A stretch of DNA of 64,000 nt, taken from NCBI GenBank assembly GCA_051656605.1, contig JBOGCF010000043.1, positions 62,001-126,000 of the forward strand, in the 5' to 3' direction. The DNA is from UBA12018 sp051656605. GTDB taxonomy: Bacteria > Bacteroidota > Bacteroidia > Bacteroidales > CAMTPD01. This document shows positions 44,438 to 53,057 of this stretch, piece by piece. How positions within the stretch are numbered: position 1 is the stretch's first letter; the number at the start of each line of letters is the position of its first letter. A program made the position numbers and the translations under genes. The notes beneath the pieces were generated by a model. That model saw nothing but the letters and a program-made list of their open reading frames with translations. It did no database searches and was not told the DNA's origin.

Positions 44438-44473
44438 CATACGTTGCAAAGCAATAAAACTTCGCAACGTATG
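44438..44473 (-). terminator. Hairpin after mutS2
   Basis: CATACGTTGC (44438-44447) pairs with GCAACGTATG (44464-44473). The downstream minus-strand sequence is only moderately T-rich. Confidence 0.65.
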
Positions 44474-44501
44474 GTGTCTTATAGATATAAAGATCAGGTA
44501 A

Positions 44502-46967
44502 TTAGTCAAGATCTACAACCGTGATCCCCGAACCTCCAAACTGTACATGTTCGTCGGCAAAGCGGCGTACACCCGGTACACCTCGCAAGTATTCACGAAT
44601 CAACTGGCGTAAAGCTCCTGTTCCTGTTCCGTGCAGAATTCTCACTTTACCTGCACCCACTTGAATTGCGTCGTCGATAAAGTAGGTAACTGCCTGCAAT
44701 GCCTCGTCGCCACGCATACCGCGTACGTCGATTTCTTGCTTGAAGTGAAGTTTCTTTTCACGCATGCCGTCCATGGTTTCGGAGCTGACAAAGCCGCTCT
44801 TCGGAGCTTCGCGTTTGATTTGATTCTTACTTACTTTTTCAAGTCGGTCTAGCTTCACGGTAGATTTGATCATGCCGAATGCTACCAAAGCTTGCTTGCC
44901 TTGCAGCTCAAGTACTTCTCCACAGGTAGTTTGTCCTTTGATGCGAACAGCATCTCCGGCTTCGATAACTTCCGGTCTGAACTGTTTGCTTGCCTTAGGT
45001 TCTGATGGTTGTTTTTTACGCTCGTTGCGCTCGCGTATCTTATTCATCTTTTGCGTAATCTTGTCGTCTATCTCAACCTCATCATTCAATGATAGTTTGA
45101 ATTTCTCCAAGCCTTTACGCGCCAGTTTGGTACGTTCTTTTTCTGCTTCAGCCTCTTTGATCTCTCGAATGGTGTTTTCAACCTTTGCATTAGCTTCCGC
45201 AACGATGCGTTTCGCCTCATCTTTGGCTGCACGCATGATTTCTTTGCGTTGCTTTTCGATCTCTTCGAGGTCTGTAGCATATTTTGAGGTAATGTCTTCG
45301 AGTTTCTTTTCTCGTTGACGTATTTGTTGACGCTTTTGTTCCCAATAGCGCTTGTCTCGTACAATATCTTGCAGATATTTGTCCATGTCGATGTAGTCGC
45401 TACCTACCATTTTCGATGCGTCATCGATCACGTCTTCGGGAAGTCCAATTTTACGTGCAATCTCTACGGCAAACGAGCTACCCGGGTTACCAATCGAGAG
45501 CTTAAACAGCGGTTGCATCAAGTGACGGTCATAAAGCATGGCTCCGTTTACCGTTCCTTCATGGTCTTCTGCGTAGTGCTTCAAGTTTTGATAGTGCGTG
45601 GTAATCACACCAAAAGCGCCGTTGGTATTGAAGCGAGAAAGCAACGCTTCGGCAATGGCTCCACCAATCTGAGGCTCGGTACCGCTACCAAATTCGTCGA
45701 TAAGCAATACGGTTTTGTTATTGCAATTCTTGACGAAAAACTTCATGTTGGTAAGGTGCGAACTATATGTACTGAGGTCGTTTTCAATACTTTGTTCGTC
45801 ACCGATATCGATGAAGATTCGGTCGAATATACCCATACGCGAACTTTCGTGTAGTGATACGGGGATACCACATTGCATCATGTATTGAAGAAGTCCTACC
45901 GTTTTAAGACACACCGATTTACCACCGGCATTAGGACCAGATATGATCAGCAGACGGTCTTTTTCTGTAAGACGGATATCGAGAGGGATTACTTCTTTAT
46001 GCTGTTTTTGAAGCGAAAGGTAAAGCAGGGGGTGTACGGCTCGTTCCCAATCGATCTGTTGCTTGTTTTCCAATACCGGCTTAATCGCCTTGATGGCAAT
46101 GGCAAATAGAGCCTTTGCACGAATAAAGTCGATACGAGCCAGGAACAAATACGAGTCGAGAATCTCAGGTACCAACGGACGCACCTTGTCGGTGAAGTCG
46201 GTAAGGATGCGTACAATCTCACGACGCTCTTCGTTTTCGAGCTCACGGATGCGGTTGTTTGCTTCTACTACTTCTGCCGGTTCGATAAATACGGTTTTAC
46301 CCGAAGCCGATTCATCATGTACAATTCCTTTGATCTTACGTTTATAAGCCGGAGCGATTGGGATAACCAATCGGCCATCACGCATCGTAGGATTAACGTC
46401 CTTGTCTACCACACCTTCGGCTTGTGCCGATCGTAAGATGTTTTGCAAATTCTTTGAGATGCTGTTCATCGTAATGGTCATCTCACGGCGAATGGTAGAG
46501 AGGGCAGGAGAGGCCGAGTCTTTGACACGTCCAAATTTATCTAGTATGGAATCGATGTGTGCAATCAATTGCGGGAAAACGACAGTTTCACCGGCCATCT
46601 GTTTCAGACGGGGATACTCTTGGTCTTCTTCATCGGTTCCAAAAAACTTTACAATCTCGTAAATGGTTTGAAGCGAGCGCTTCAAGTCCCACAATTCTTT
46701 TTCGTCTAGAAAAGTTCCTTCGGGACGGATGCGTTTAAGGGAATAGCGTACGTCGTAAAAGTTATTTGCCGGAAATTCATCCTCTTCGCGCAAGATGCGC
46801 ATAAACTCATCGGTCTGAGCCTGCAATTCTTCAATGACGTCGTAGTCGGTTATAAAGCTCATTTCGAGCACAAGCTCTTGGCCTAGTGCACTGAGACAAC
46901 GTTCGCCAATGAGCTGACGAATGCGATCGAACCCGATCTTTTGTTCAAAATTCTGCGGATATATCAC
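44502..46967 (-). CDS. mutS2: Endonuclease MutS2
   Basis: 821 residues. No N-terminal mismatch-recognition domain. Clamp/lever helices are followed by the ATPase (SGPNAGGKSVCLKTVG Walker A, LIDEFGSGTEP Walker B, ITTHYQNLKHY), a coiled-coil KOW-like linker (residues 520-640), and a C-terminal Smr nuclease domain (IDVRGMRGDEAL, RILHGTGTGALR). Members suppress recombination or rescue collided ribosomes, depending on species; which applies here is not known. It is the last gene of a minus-strand series behind the lipoprotein and DUF4178 genes (44-nt gap). Confidence 0.95.
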   Translation of the reverse strand: MIYPQNFEQKIGFDRIRQLIGERCLSALGQELVLEMSFITDYDVIEELQAQTDEFMRILREEDEFPANNFYDVRYSLKRIRPEGTFLDEKELWDLKRSLQTIYEIVKFFGTDEEDQEYPRLKQMAGETVVFPQLIAHIDSILDKFGRVKDSASPALSTIRREMTITMNSISKNLQNILRSAQAEGVVDKDVNPTMRDGRLVIPIAPAYKRKIKGIVHDESASGKTVFIEPAEVVEANNRIRELENEERREIVRILTDFTDKVRPLVPEILDSYLFLARIDFIRAKALFAIAIKAIKPVLENKQQIDWERAVHPLLYLSLQKQHKEVIPLDIRLTEKDRLLIISGPNAGGKSVCLKTVGLLQYMMQCGIPVSLHESSRMGIFDRIFIDIGDEQSIENDLSTYSSHLTNMKFFVKNCNNKTVLLIDEFGSGTEPQIGGAIAEALLSRFNTNGAFGVITTHYQNLKHYAEDHEGTVNGAMLYDRHLMQPLFKLSIGNPGSSFAVEIARKIGLPEDVIDDASKMVGSDYIDMDKYLQDIVRDKRYWEQKRQQIRQREKKLEDITSKYATDLEEIEKQRKEIMRAAKDEAKRIVAEANAKVENTIREIKEAEAEKERTKLARKGLEKFKLSLNDEVEIDDKITQKMNKIRERNERKKQPSEPKASKQFRPEVIEAGDAVRIKGQTTCGEVLELQGKQALVAFGMIKSTVKLDRLEKVSKNQIKREAPKSGFVSSETMDGMREKKLHFKQEIDVRGMRGDEALQAVTYFIDDAIQVGAGKVRILHGTGTGALRQLIREYLRGVPGVRRFADEHVQFGGSGITVVDLD

Positions 46968-47011
46968 GTTTGCTTATTTACTATAAAAGCGGCCACTAGG
47001 ACCGCGTTACA

Positions 47012-47815
47012 TTATCTTCTTCTTCCGCCCATGCGTCGCATTGGCGCACGCATAGCAGGACGTTTGGTTGTTGTTGACTTTTTGGTGCTTACTCTTGATG
47101 GAGTTTTGGTAACGGATCTTGTTTTGCTGGCAGCTGCTTTTTGCTGTACGTTGCTTTTGAAGTCCGGACTTTTTTGCGACCAAGTTGTTCCGGCATTTGC
47201 CGTAGTAGATCTGGACCCGTACTCATTACCACCGGTGCCGTAGTATCCTCCCGATCCGCGGTAGTTGCGATCGTAATCGTTCCACGAGCCGTAGCGGGCA
47301 GGACTCATCATACCAAACATCATACTCATGAATTGGTATTTACCATAAAACTCCCAGAAAGAATTTCCTTGGTTGTCTTTTTTCCACTGACCATATTTTT
47401 CGTTACCCACGTAGTCAGCATAGCCCGCAGGTGCTACGTTTTTTTCAAGTACACCATCTTTCTTGGATACCAACTCCATCCCCAGGTCATTGACATAGCG
47501 ATTAAATACATTTGCCGGAACGGGAACAAATCCTGTTTCTTGTACAAGCAGCGTGTCGCTTCCATCTGCGAGTGTGCGTTTTACAACTACTTTATAGTCG
47601 TGTTTGTAGATATCACTATCTTGACTATAGTCCATATCTTTCAGGATAATAGAGTAGTTGGGCTCTGCATCCAGGCTCACAATGAGGTTGTCAAGTGGAG
47701 TCTTTTGATACATTTGCTGTTGTTGTTGCTGTTGTTTTTTCTCGTCGCCACAAGTCGAAAACAGGTATGTTATGCCAAGTGCAGCGATCAGAAAATAAAT
47801 TACGCTTCTATTCAT
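47012..47815 (-). CDS. Probable lipoprotein with poly-Gln and basic C-tail
   Basis: 267 residues. Signal peptide with lipobox-like LFSTCGDEK, then a run of seven Gln. The folded part (residues 40-185) is soluble and rich in Tyr and Lys; the last 70 residues are Gly/Ser/Tyr-rich then strongly basic (APMRRMGGRRR). I do not recognise a Pfam family. By position behind a DUF4178 gene and pspA it could be the counterpart of the YjfM/YgiB-type lipoproteins, which also have low-complexity C-terminal tails, but I see no clear sequence match. 17 nt separate it from the DUF4178 gene. Confidence 0.7.
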   Translation of the reverse strand: MNRSVIYFLIAALGITYLFSTCGDEKKQQQQQQQMYQKTPLDNLIVSLDAEPNYSIILKDMDYSQDSDIYKHDYKVVVKRTLADGSDTLLVQETGFVPVPANVFNRYVNDLGMELVSKKDGVLEKNVAPAGYADYVGNEKYGQWKKDNQGNSFWEFYGKYQFMSMMFGMMSPARYGSWNDYDRNYRGSGGYYGTGGNEYGSRSTTANAGTTWSQKSPDFKSNVQQKAAASKTRSVTKTPSRVSTKKSTTTKRPAMRAPMRRMGGRRR

Positions 47816-47832
47816 TCGTATTCAAAGTTTGT

Positions 47833-48396
47833 TTAATCTCTTTTGCTGGGATAGATTGACGAAATTTCGTAGTCGGCAATTTGTTTGCTGCACGAGATAT
47901 CGAAATCGTTGTCGTTCCATTGCTCAATGCTGATGCAATAGCGATTGGTCGAATCCAGATAGGTGTACAACATAAACTCGCGCCACACTTCGGGTTGTGT
48001 TGTGATGTTGCGGCAATATCCAGCACTTTCACTACTGTATTTTAATGTGATGCCGTTGTAGGTGAGTTCTTGTTGTGGAGTGCCCACTTGCTTGAAGTGC
48101 TCTATCCATGCCGGAAGGAGTTGGGCAGAGTTGTCATCGCGCACAATAGAAATAGCCACGTCGTCGGCTTCTTCTACAAAAAGAGTGGCAACTTCTTCTC
48201 CGTTGTCGATTTTAAATTCTTGAGAAAATTGCTCATCTCCCCAGTCGTATTCGATGTGTTCTACTACGACCCATGTTTTAAGATCATAATTGAGTACGTA
48301 TCCTGTTTCAAGGTCTGTTACAAACAGATCTGCAAAATCAGGACGTGTATATTCTTCTTTTGTATCTTTCTTTTTGAAAAAGTCAAATAATCCCAT
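47833..48396 (-). CDS. DUF4178-like protein
   Basis: 187 residues from ATG 48396 (MGLFDFFKKKDTKEE), an opening seen in small cytosolic proteins of this kind; the frame extends to 48429 but the longer start is less natural. The core (FADLFVTDLETGYVLNYD, TWVVVEHIEYDWGDE, QEFKIDNGEEVATLFVEE, YCISIEQWNDND) matches the DUF4178 pattern of WxVxxxxxYDWGD and a later W-N-D. DUF4178 genes often sit next to pspA-like genes, as here (pspA 262 nt upstream). It is probably the first gene of the DUF4178/lipoprotein/mutS2 unit. Molecular role unknown. Confidence 0.75.
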   Translation of the reverse strand: MGLFDFFKKKDTKEEYTRPDFADLFVTDLETGYVLNYDLKTWVVVEHIEYDWGDEQFSQEFKIDNGEEVATLFVEEADDVAISIVRDDNSAQLLPAWIEHFKQVGTPQQELTYNGITLKYSSESAGYCRNITTQPEVWREFMLYTYLDSTNRYCISIEQWNDNDFDISCSKQIADYEISSIYPSKRD

Positions 48397-48606
48397 TGTA
48401 TTTTTCTCTATAAGGATAAATTGCCGCAATGCACGGCGTCGGTTTGCATTCTCGGTATTATGTAATGTGTCATAAAGCTTATGTGCCGAGGCTTTCCTTT
48501 ACGCAAATATCGCAAAAAATAGTCATAAAAATAATCGTAGAATGCAAAACAAATGTTTAGTGCGAAAAAGAAATATTTTTGAGCTGTGTTGTGGTTTTTA
48601 TAAAAA

Positions 48607-48635
48607 GCGCGACAGTTCTAAATAGAATGTCGCGC
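48607..48635 (-). terminator. Terminator of pspA
   Basis: GCGCGACA (48607-48614) pairs with TGTCGCGC (48629-48636 region), with TTCT/AGAA inside. The minus-strand sequence after it is T-rich, so pspA is probably separated from the DUF4178 gene. Confidence 0.8.
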
Positions 48636-48658
48636 GTATAATTTATTTTGTAATCGGA

Positions 48659-49360
48659 TTACATGTTTAGTTTTGACTTCAAATCGCTAAGAGCTTGCGA
48701 TTGAGATGCGGAGCTTTTTTTGCCCAATGCTTCTTCTAGTTCTTGATCTAGCGTTTTTGTTTCGGTAGACAATCCTTCATAAGCTTCGGCAATTGCTTCT
48801 TGTTGATCGATTTTTTCTTTCATCTTTTCAAGTTGAGCAAGCGTACTCGAGCTATCGATCGAACTTAGTTTTTTGTTGATGTTTTTGCTCGCTTCGCTTA
48901 CACGTACACGAGCTTTGAGATTGCGAAGTTCGTTTTCAAATTCTACGATCTTTTCTTTCAGCGTTTTTACTGTAGCTTCTAGCTTCTCAGCGTTTTGATC
49001 AAAGCGCACGGCATCAGCTTCGTGGCGCAACATTTCTTTCTCCGCTGCAGCTTTTGCATCAAGAGCTTGTGTAGCCAAACGATCTGCTTCTTCTTGTGTG
49101 ATATCTCCCGACTGTGCTTTTTTAAGCAATAATATTGCCTTTTGCTCATAGTCGGCAGCGCGTTCTTTTGCTGAGTTCATATCTCGTTTGGCACGAATTG
49201 CATATGATTTTACTTCGGCTAATGCTTCTACAGCTTTTTCAAGATCCTTTTTAAGGTCTCTGATACCTTGTTCTGTAAGCTTGATTGGATCTTCAAGTTT
49301 ATCAACCAATGAGTTTGCTTCTGATTGACCAACTTTAAATAATCTACTAAAAATTCCCAT
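48659..49360 (-). CDS. pspA: PspA/IM30 family membrane-stress protein
   Basis: 233 residues, almost entirely helical coiled coil, opening MGIFSRLFKVGQSEANSLVDKLEDP as in PspA/Vipp1/LiaH proteins. The family forms ESCRT-III-like oligomers on damaged inner membrane. RAKRDMNSAKERAADYEQ and LEATVKTLKEKIVEFE are typical heptad stretches. Its own consensus promoter lies just upstream and its own terminator downstream. Downstream neighbours are the DUF4178 protein and a lipoprotein, a setting like the E. coli yjf locus. Confidence 0.92.
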   Translation of the reverse strand: MGIFSRLFKVGQSEANSLVDKLEDPIKLTEQGIRDLKKDLEKAVEALAEVKSYAIRAKRDMNSAKERAADYEQKAILLLKKAQSGDITQEEADRLATQALDAKAAAEKEMLRHEADAVRFDQNAEKLEATVKTLKEKIVEFENELRNLKARVRVSEASKNINKKLSSIDSSSTLAQLEKMKEKIDQQEAIAEAYEGLSTETKTLDQELEEALGKKSSASQSQALSDLKSKLNM

Positions 49361-49399
49361 ATTGAATGTGTTCTATTAGTTTCTTCTTTATTATTACTC

Positions 49400-49431
49400 C
49401 AAATATATCAAAGTATTTGATCTAATGCAAA
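49400..49431 (-). promoter_or_regulatory. Promoter of pspA
   Basis: On the minus strand TTTG (49431-49428), 20 nt, then TATATTTG (49407-49400), a perfect pattern 40 nt before the ATG. Nothing else is visible in the 340-bp pspA/HU gap apart from the HU terminator. Confidence 0.75.
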
Positions 49432-49610
49432 AAACGATGCCAAAATCGTAATGGAGGCATTTTATGAGTTCTAAATAATCAAGGTAAAAAAACGATGCTT
49501 GGTTCTTTTGAAAAGTATGTTTGGTTTTTTTTAAAACCTAGTTAGGTTTGTAAAAAAAGTAAGTTTAGTTTTTGGCTCGTTATTGTAGGCTTTATTTTAT
49601 TGTATCAATC

Positions 49611-49646
49611 AAAAGCGAGGCTCCTTTGGGGATGGAGTCTCGCTTT
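49611..49646. terminator. Terminator of the HU gene
   Basis: AAAGCGAGgCTCC (49612-49624) pairs with GGAGtCTCGCTTT (49634-49646), and T follows on the minus strand. Confidence 0.85.
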
Positions 49647-49702
49647 AATAAGAACTGTAGTTATAAATTCTACAGTTTCACCGAAAGATCGGTATTTCTT
49701 TA

Positions 49703-49969
49703 CTATTTTAACAGAAGAGATTTGCCAGGGATGAATTGTACAACTTCTTTTGCAGGAACATCAATAATTTCTTGTGTTCTAGGGTTTAGAGCGGTGCGTG
49801 CTGCGCGTTGATTTACAACAAACGATCCAAAACCTGAGATGGCAACTCGTTCACGTTCGTGTAGTATATTTCTTGCATGCTTAAAGAAAGCATTGACGAT
49901 TGTTTCGACATCTTGAATTGTGTAGCCGTGCTTGTCAGCAATCAGCTTAATCATTTCTCCTTTATTCAT
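49703..49969 (-). CDS. HU/IHF-family DNA-binding protein
   Basis: 88 residues, the HU size. N-terminal helices (MNKGEMIKLIADKHGYTIQDVETIVNA region) and the beta-arm sequence VAISGFGSFVVNQRAARTALNPRTQEIIDVPA, with the Pro tip replaced in NPRTQE, define the family. It bends and compacts DNA. The C-terminus FIPGKSLLLK is slightly shorter than usual. Own promoter and terminator. Confidence 0.95.
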   Translation of the reverse strand: MNKGEMIKLIADKHGYTIQDVETIVNAFFKHARNILHERERVAISGFGSFVVNQRAARTALNPRTQEIIDVPAKEVVQFIPGKSLLLK

Positions 49970-50049
49970 AGAGCAATAGTGAATTAAAATTTAATTGTGT
50001 GTTGTTGAGTTATACAGAGCTAATGTGTTTGTTTTTATTAACACTAGTG

Positions 50050-50078
50050 CAAATATACAATTCTTACTTAAAATCAAA
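50050..50078 (-). promoter_or_regulatory. Promoter of the HU gene
   Basis: Minus-strand TATATTTGC (-7) with TTTG (50078-50075) 17 nt upstream, a little short of the usual 19-21. The leader would be about 75 nt. The rest of the 500-bp gap to 50466 is AT-rich with no gene visible. Confidence 0.6.
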
Positions 50079-50394
50079 AATTGCAGATATAGTTTGTCAA
50101 TAATGGATTCTACCTAAAAAACTGTTATTAAAACGCGTGAAATAGTTTTAATCTGTCATTTTACGATGCGATTACTTCTTTTTTAATTGGTTTTTATTTG
50201 TTTTATGTTGTATTTTTCGTTGTATAACAAGGTTTATTGTCTTTATTAGTATAGAAAAGTTTAAGTTTGATGGAAGGCTTATTTGATGCGTTTCTTTTTT
50301 TGACTACATCAAAAACACAAGGTGTATATCATACATTTTACATTAATGATTAGGTTATTCGAATTTATAAGTATGTTTTTCGATAAATTCAGAC

Positions 50395-50402
50395 TATATT
50401 TG
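50395..50402 (+). promoter_or_regulatory. -7 box of the PAS-like/LuxR pair
   Basis: TATATTTG, an exact -7 match. No clear -33. Leader of 60-90 nt depending on the start used. Confidence 0.45.
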
Positions 50403-50492
50403 AACTTGTTGATTGTGAGTTTGAATTGTATATGTCAATGACATTGTAATGTGTTGAATTTTTAAATGTATGTGTATATGTTTTTGAGGAAG

Positions 50493-51218
50493 ATGATTAT
50501 TGCAGATCAGATCTTTGATGATACTTATGATGCATCGATTGATAGCCTTATTGCAAATGTTGAGGCTCTTGCTTGTACGGAGAATCGATCAATGATATTT
50601 ATCGATCATAAGAATTCAATGATTAAGATATTTCATTATAATGAGGAACTGTTTGCTATTTTAGGATGCAGTGAAAATGATTTGGTGAATAAGCTTGATG
50701 TTGAATATGATATATCATCAAGTGAAGTTGATAAATATATAGAGCTTATCAATTCTTATATTATAAATCAAGGAGGTGATCATACAAAAGTGATTTATTT
50801 TGCTATTCTCTGTATGCGTATTACTACAGAAAAGACGGATGAAGCCCTTTGTTTGAAAATTATGCCTTATATATATGCAAAGAATAAAAGTCTGCATGCT
50901 ACTCTAATTGTATTAAGTTTAGATAATCATTATGGAGCACCAAAACTTATCAAGCATAATATCGACGATGAATCTGCGGAGATATATTTATCCGGTACAA
51001 AGACTTTTATAGATGAGGATCGAACAAAGCTTTTAGAAATTGAAATTAAGATTCTTAATCATTCAGCAATGGGTGAAAAGGAGGCAGATATAGCTGATCA
51101 ATTGGATGTTTCATTATCTGTATTGAAACGGATGAAAGCCGGTATCTTCGAGAAAATGAAGGTGAAGTCAATATCGGAGGCTATATTCATGGCATATAAA
51201 CAAGGTTTGATGAATTAA
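50493..51218 (+). CDS. LuxR-type transcriptional regulator with PAS-like sensor (1)
   Basis: About 241 residues from ATG 50493, which has an AGGA box 5 nt upstream; in-frame ATGs at 50466 and 50478 would add 9 or 5 hydrophobic residues. The N-terminal 150 residues resemble a PAS-type sensor (IKIFHYNEELFAILGCSENDLV). The C-terminal 65 carry a LuxR-type helix-turn-helix (LEIEIKILNHSAMGEKEADIADQL..., with SVLKRMKAGIFEKMKVKS as recognition and last helix). A paralogue begins 3 nt after its stop. Targets unknown. Confidence 0.82.
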   Translation: MIIADQIFDDTYDASIDSLIANVEALACTENRSMIFIDHKNSMIKIFHYNEELFAILGCSENDLVNKLDVEYDISSSEVDKYIELINSYIINQGGDHTKVIYFAILCMRITTEKTDEALCLKIMPYIYAKNKSLHATLIVLSLDNHYGAPKLIKHNIDDESAEIYLSGTKTFIDEDRTKLLEIEIKILNHSAMGEKEADIADQLDVSLSVLKRMKAGIFEKMKVKSISEAIFMAYKQGLMN

Positions 51219-51221
51219 CGT

Positions 51222-51992
51222 ATGGATTATATTTTTTCTCCCATTAATAGATATAAAAAGCCAGATATATTTTGTGATGTTTCTGATATTGATTGGCATT
51301 ATCAGATGCATGAAAAGATTAGGTGTATACGTATGTATGTGCATGCGCTGAATAAACCTTGTTTGGTGATTTGTAATAGTACGAGTCAGTTGCTTTATTG
51401 TTCGCGAGAGGTTCTTGATTTATTAGGTTATTCGTTGGAAGATGTGATTGAGACGGAAGGTTTTTTATTTTCAGAGATTCTACATACAGAAGACCGTGAT
51501 TTTATAAGAAAGGTGAGGCAAGATATAAAATTATTATTGGAGAAATACAATGATGAAACAAACTTCCTTCATTATTATATTCGATTTTGTTTTAGGTTGA
51601 AGCATAAAAGTGCTGATATTGTTAATACTGATTGTACAATTTATCCATTGCTTTATGACAAGGGAGAGACGTTATTTTCTGTAATAACATTAAATAAGAA
51701 CTTACATTTTGATAAATATGCTTGTGAGGTTTGCTTTTATAAGGCTAAGCATCGTTATGTGTATTCAATAAAAGAGCAATCTTTTGTTCCTGAGTATAAG
51801 CTTTTGCTTAAGTCTATTGAGTATAAGATTCTTTTAATGGTAGCTAATGGGGAGCGAGAGCATACGATTTCGCGTAAATTATCTATTGATTTCAATACAG
51901 TCAAATATCATAAAAAGAATATCATGAGCAAATTATCGGTGCATAGTATGCCAGAAGCAGTCTATCAAGCATTGATCAAAGGCTTTTTATAA
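51222..51992 (+). CDS. LuxR-type transcriptional regulator with PAS-like sensor (2)
   Basis: 256 residues, tandem paralogue of the preceding gene with the same layout: PAS-like N-terminus (LLYCSREVLDLLGYSLEDVIE, HTEDRDFIRKVRQ), then a LuxR HTH (LMVANGEREHTISRKLSI, NTVKYHKKNIMSKL, VHSMPEAV). The HTH is more canonical than in gene 1. Translated in the same operon, 3-nt gap. No receiver or kinase domain, so the signal is probably a small ligand sensed by the PAS-like part. The PepSY-like lipoprotein gene is convergent with it. Confidence 0.85.
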   Translation: MDYIFSPINRYKKPDIFCDVSDIDWHYQMHEKIRCIRMYVHALNKPCLVICNSTSQLLYCSREVLDLLGYSLEDVIETEGFLFSEILHTEDRDFIRKVRQDIKLLLEKYNDETNFLHYYIRFCFRLKHKSADIVNTDCTIYPLLYDKGETLFSVITLNKNLHFDKYACEVCFYKAKHRYVYSIKEQSFVPEYKLLLKSIEYKILLMVANGEREHTISRKLSIDFNTVKYHKKNIMSKLSVHSMPEAVYQALIKGFL

Positions 51993-51995
51993 ATT

Positions 51996-52028
51996 AAAGC
52001 CGAGAATATGATTGACATTCTCGGCTTT
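51996..52028. terminator. Bidirectional terminator
   Basis: AAAGCCGAGAAT (51996-52007) pairs with ATTCTCGGCTTT (52017-52028). Shared by the regulator pair and the convergent lipoprotein gene. Confidence 0.9.
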
Positions 52029-52038
52029 ATGTTTTCTA

Positions 52039-52896
52039 TTATTTTACAAATGTACCATTTGCATCAAAAATAGCTGTTACATCAGCAGCACCCGCTTTTT
52101 CCAATTCAAATATATATTGATTAGGAGGTGTTGGCATTGTACGTAGAGTAATGTCATCGTCAATAGAATAACCTGCAAATTTTGCATTTACAGCATCGAT
52201 AACCACTTTAGGTACATCGTTGATTTGGATTTCGCTCTCTGTATATAACCAATTGTATTTATTATCAAAAGTAACTTCTAGAGCTTGGCTATCAAAGATG
52301 ATATCTACTTCATAGTTTCCATTCTTTTCTTGATCGAAATCTACAATAGAAGCTTTGGGATATTTATTATTTATCGCATCTTTGATGACAGTAGGAATAA
52401 CTACAGGTTGAGCCGGACTGTTGTCACTATCTACAACTGCTTTGATAAGAATACCATCTGCTGAAATATATACGTCAACATCATTTTCTGAATTAGGATC
52501 GTCAGCATCGATAATATACAAATCCATAAAAGATGGGCGACGAATCAAATCGACATCATCCACAGTCCATTTGCCATATGCAGAATTACCGAAAGTTGTT
52601 TGTACAGCTGATGGAATTGCATCATAAGCAATATCATATTCGCTTAAGAACCATTCACCAGCAGCATTATACCAAGCATCTACAGATTTAAAACCTGCGT
52701 CATTAAATTCTGCAACATAATAGGTATTCTTCGCTTCCCATTTTACATTCTTTGCATTTGGGTATTGAAGATTAAAGGCTTTCTCTGCTTCAGGTGTTAC
52801 AACTTGTTTGTCTTTGTCGTCATCATTGCTACAAGAAGTAATTACTCCCATAAACATAAAGCAAAGCATGGCGAAAATAGAAAATTTGGTTTTCAT
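52039..52896 (-). CDS. PepSY-like domain surface lipoprotein
   Basis: 285 residues. The lipobox ends TSC, and mature CSNDDDKDK has the acidic +2 to +6 residues associated with surface-exposed Bacteroides lipoproteins. Residues 35-280 contain repeated PepSY-like units with the pattern AFNLQYPNAKNVKWEAKN, DAINNKYPKASIVDFDQE, DAVNAKFAGYSIDDD, each followed by a beta-rich YxVEF-type segment. The family (PF11396 type) is common in Bacteroides and usually of unknown function. Next to, and convergent with, the LuxR pair. Confidence 0.88.
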   Translation of the reverse strand: MKTKFSIFAMLCFMFMGVITSCSNDDDKDKQVVTPEAEKAFNLQYPNAKNVKWEAKNTYYVAEFNDAGFKSVDAWYNAAGEWFLSEYDIAYDAIPSAVQTTFGNSAYGKWTVDDVDLIRRPSFMDLYIIDADDPNSENDVDVYISADGILIKAVVDSDNSPAQPVVIPTVIKDAINNKYPKASIVDFDQEKNGNYEVDIIFDSQALEVTFDNKYNWLYTESEIQINDVPKVVIDAVNAKFAGYSIDDDITLRTMPTPPNQYIFELEKAGAADVTAIFDANGTFVK

Positions 52897-53057
52897 AATC
52901 TCGTTTTCTTAATTAGTAATAATGTGAAAATCATTTCTCATATAACTAAAGTAGTTGTCAAATGTTTGTGATAGTCATACTTTTTGTAGAATATTGAGCT
53001 TTGAAAGCTTCTCTTTATGATTGTAGTTGAGTTCTTACTTTTTTGCGTAAAGTCGAT

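Noticed and set aside
47701..47745. CAA/CAG tract as a possible phase-variable repeat
   Set aside because: It is an in-frame trinucleotide tract coding poly-Gln, so length change would not switch the frame.
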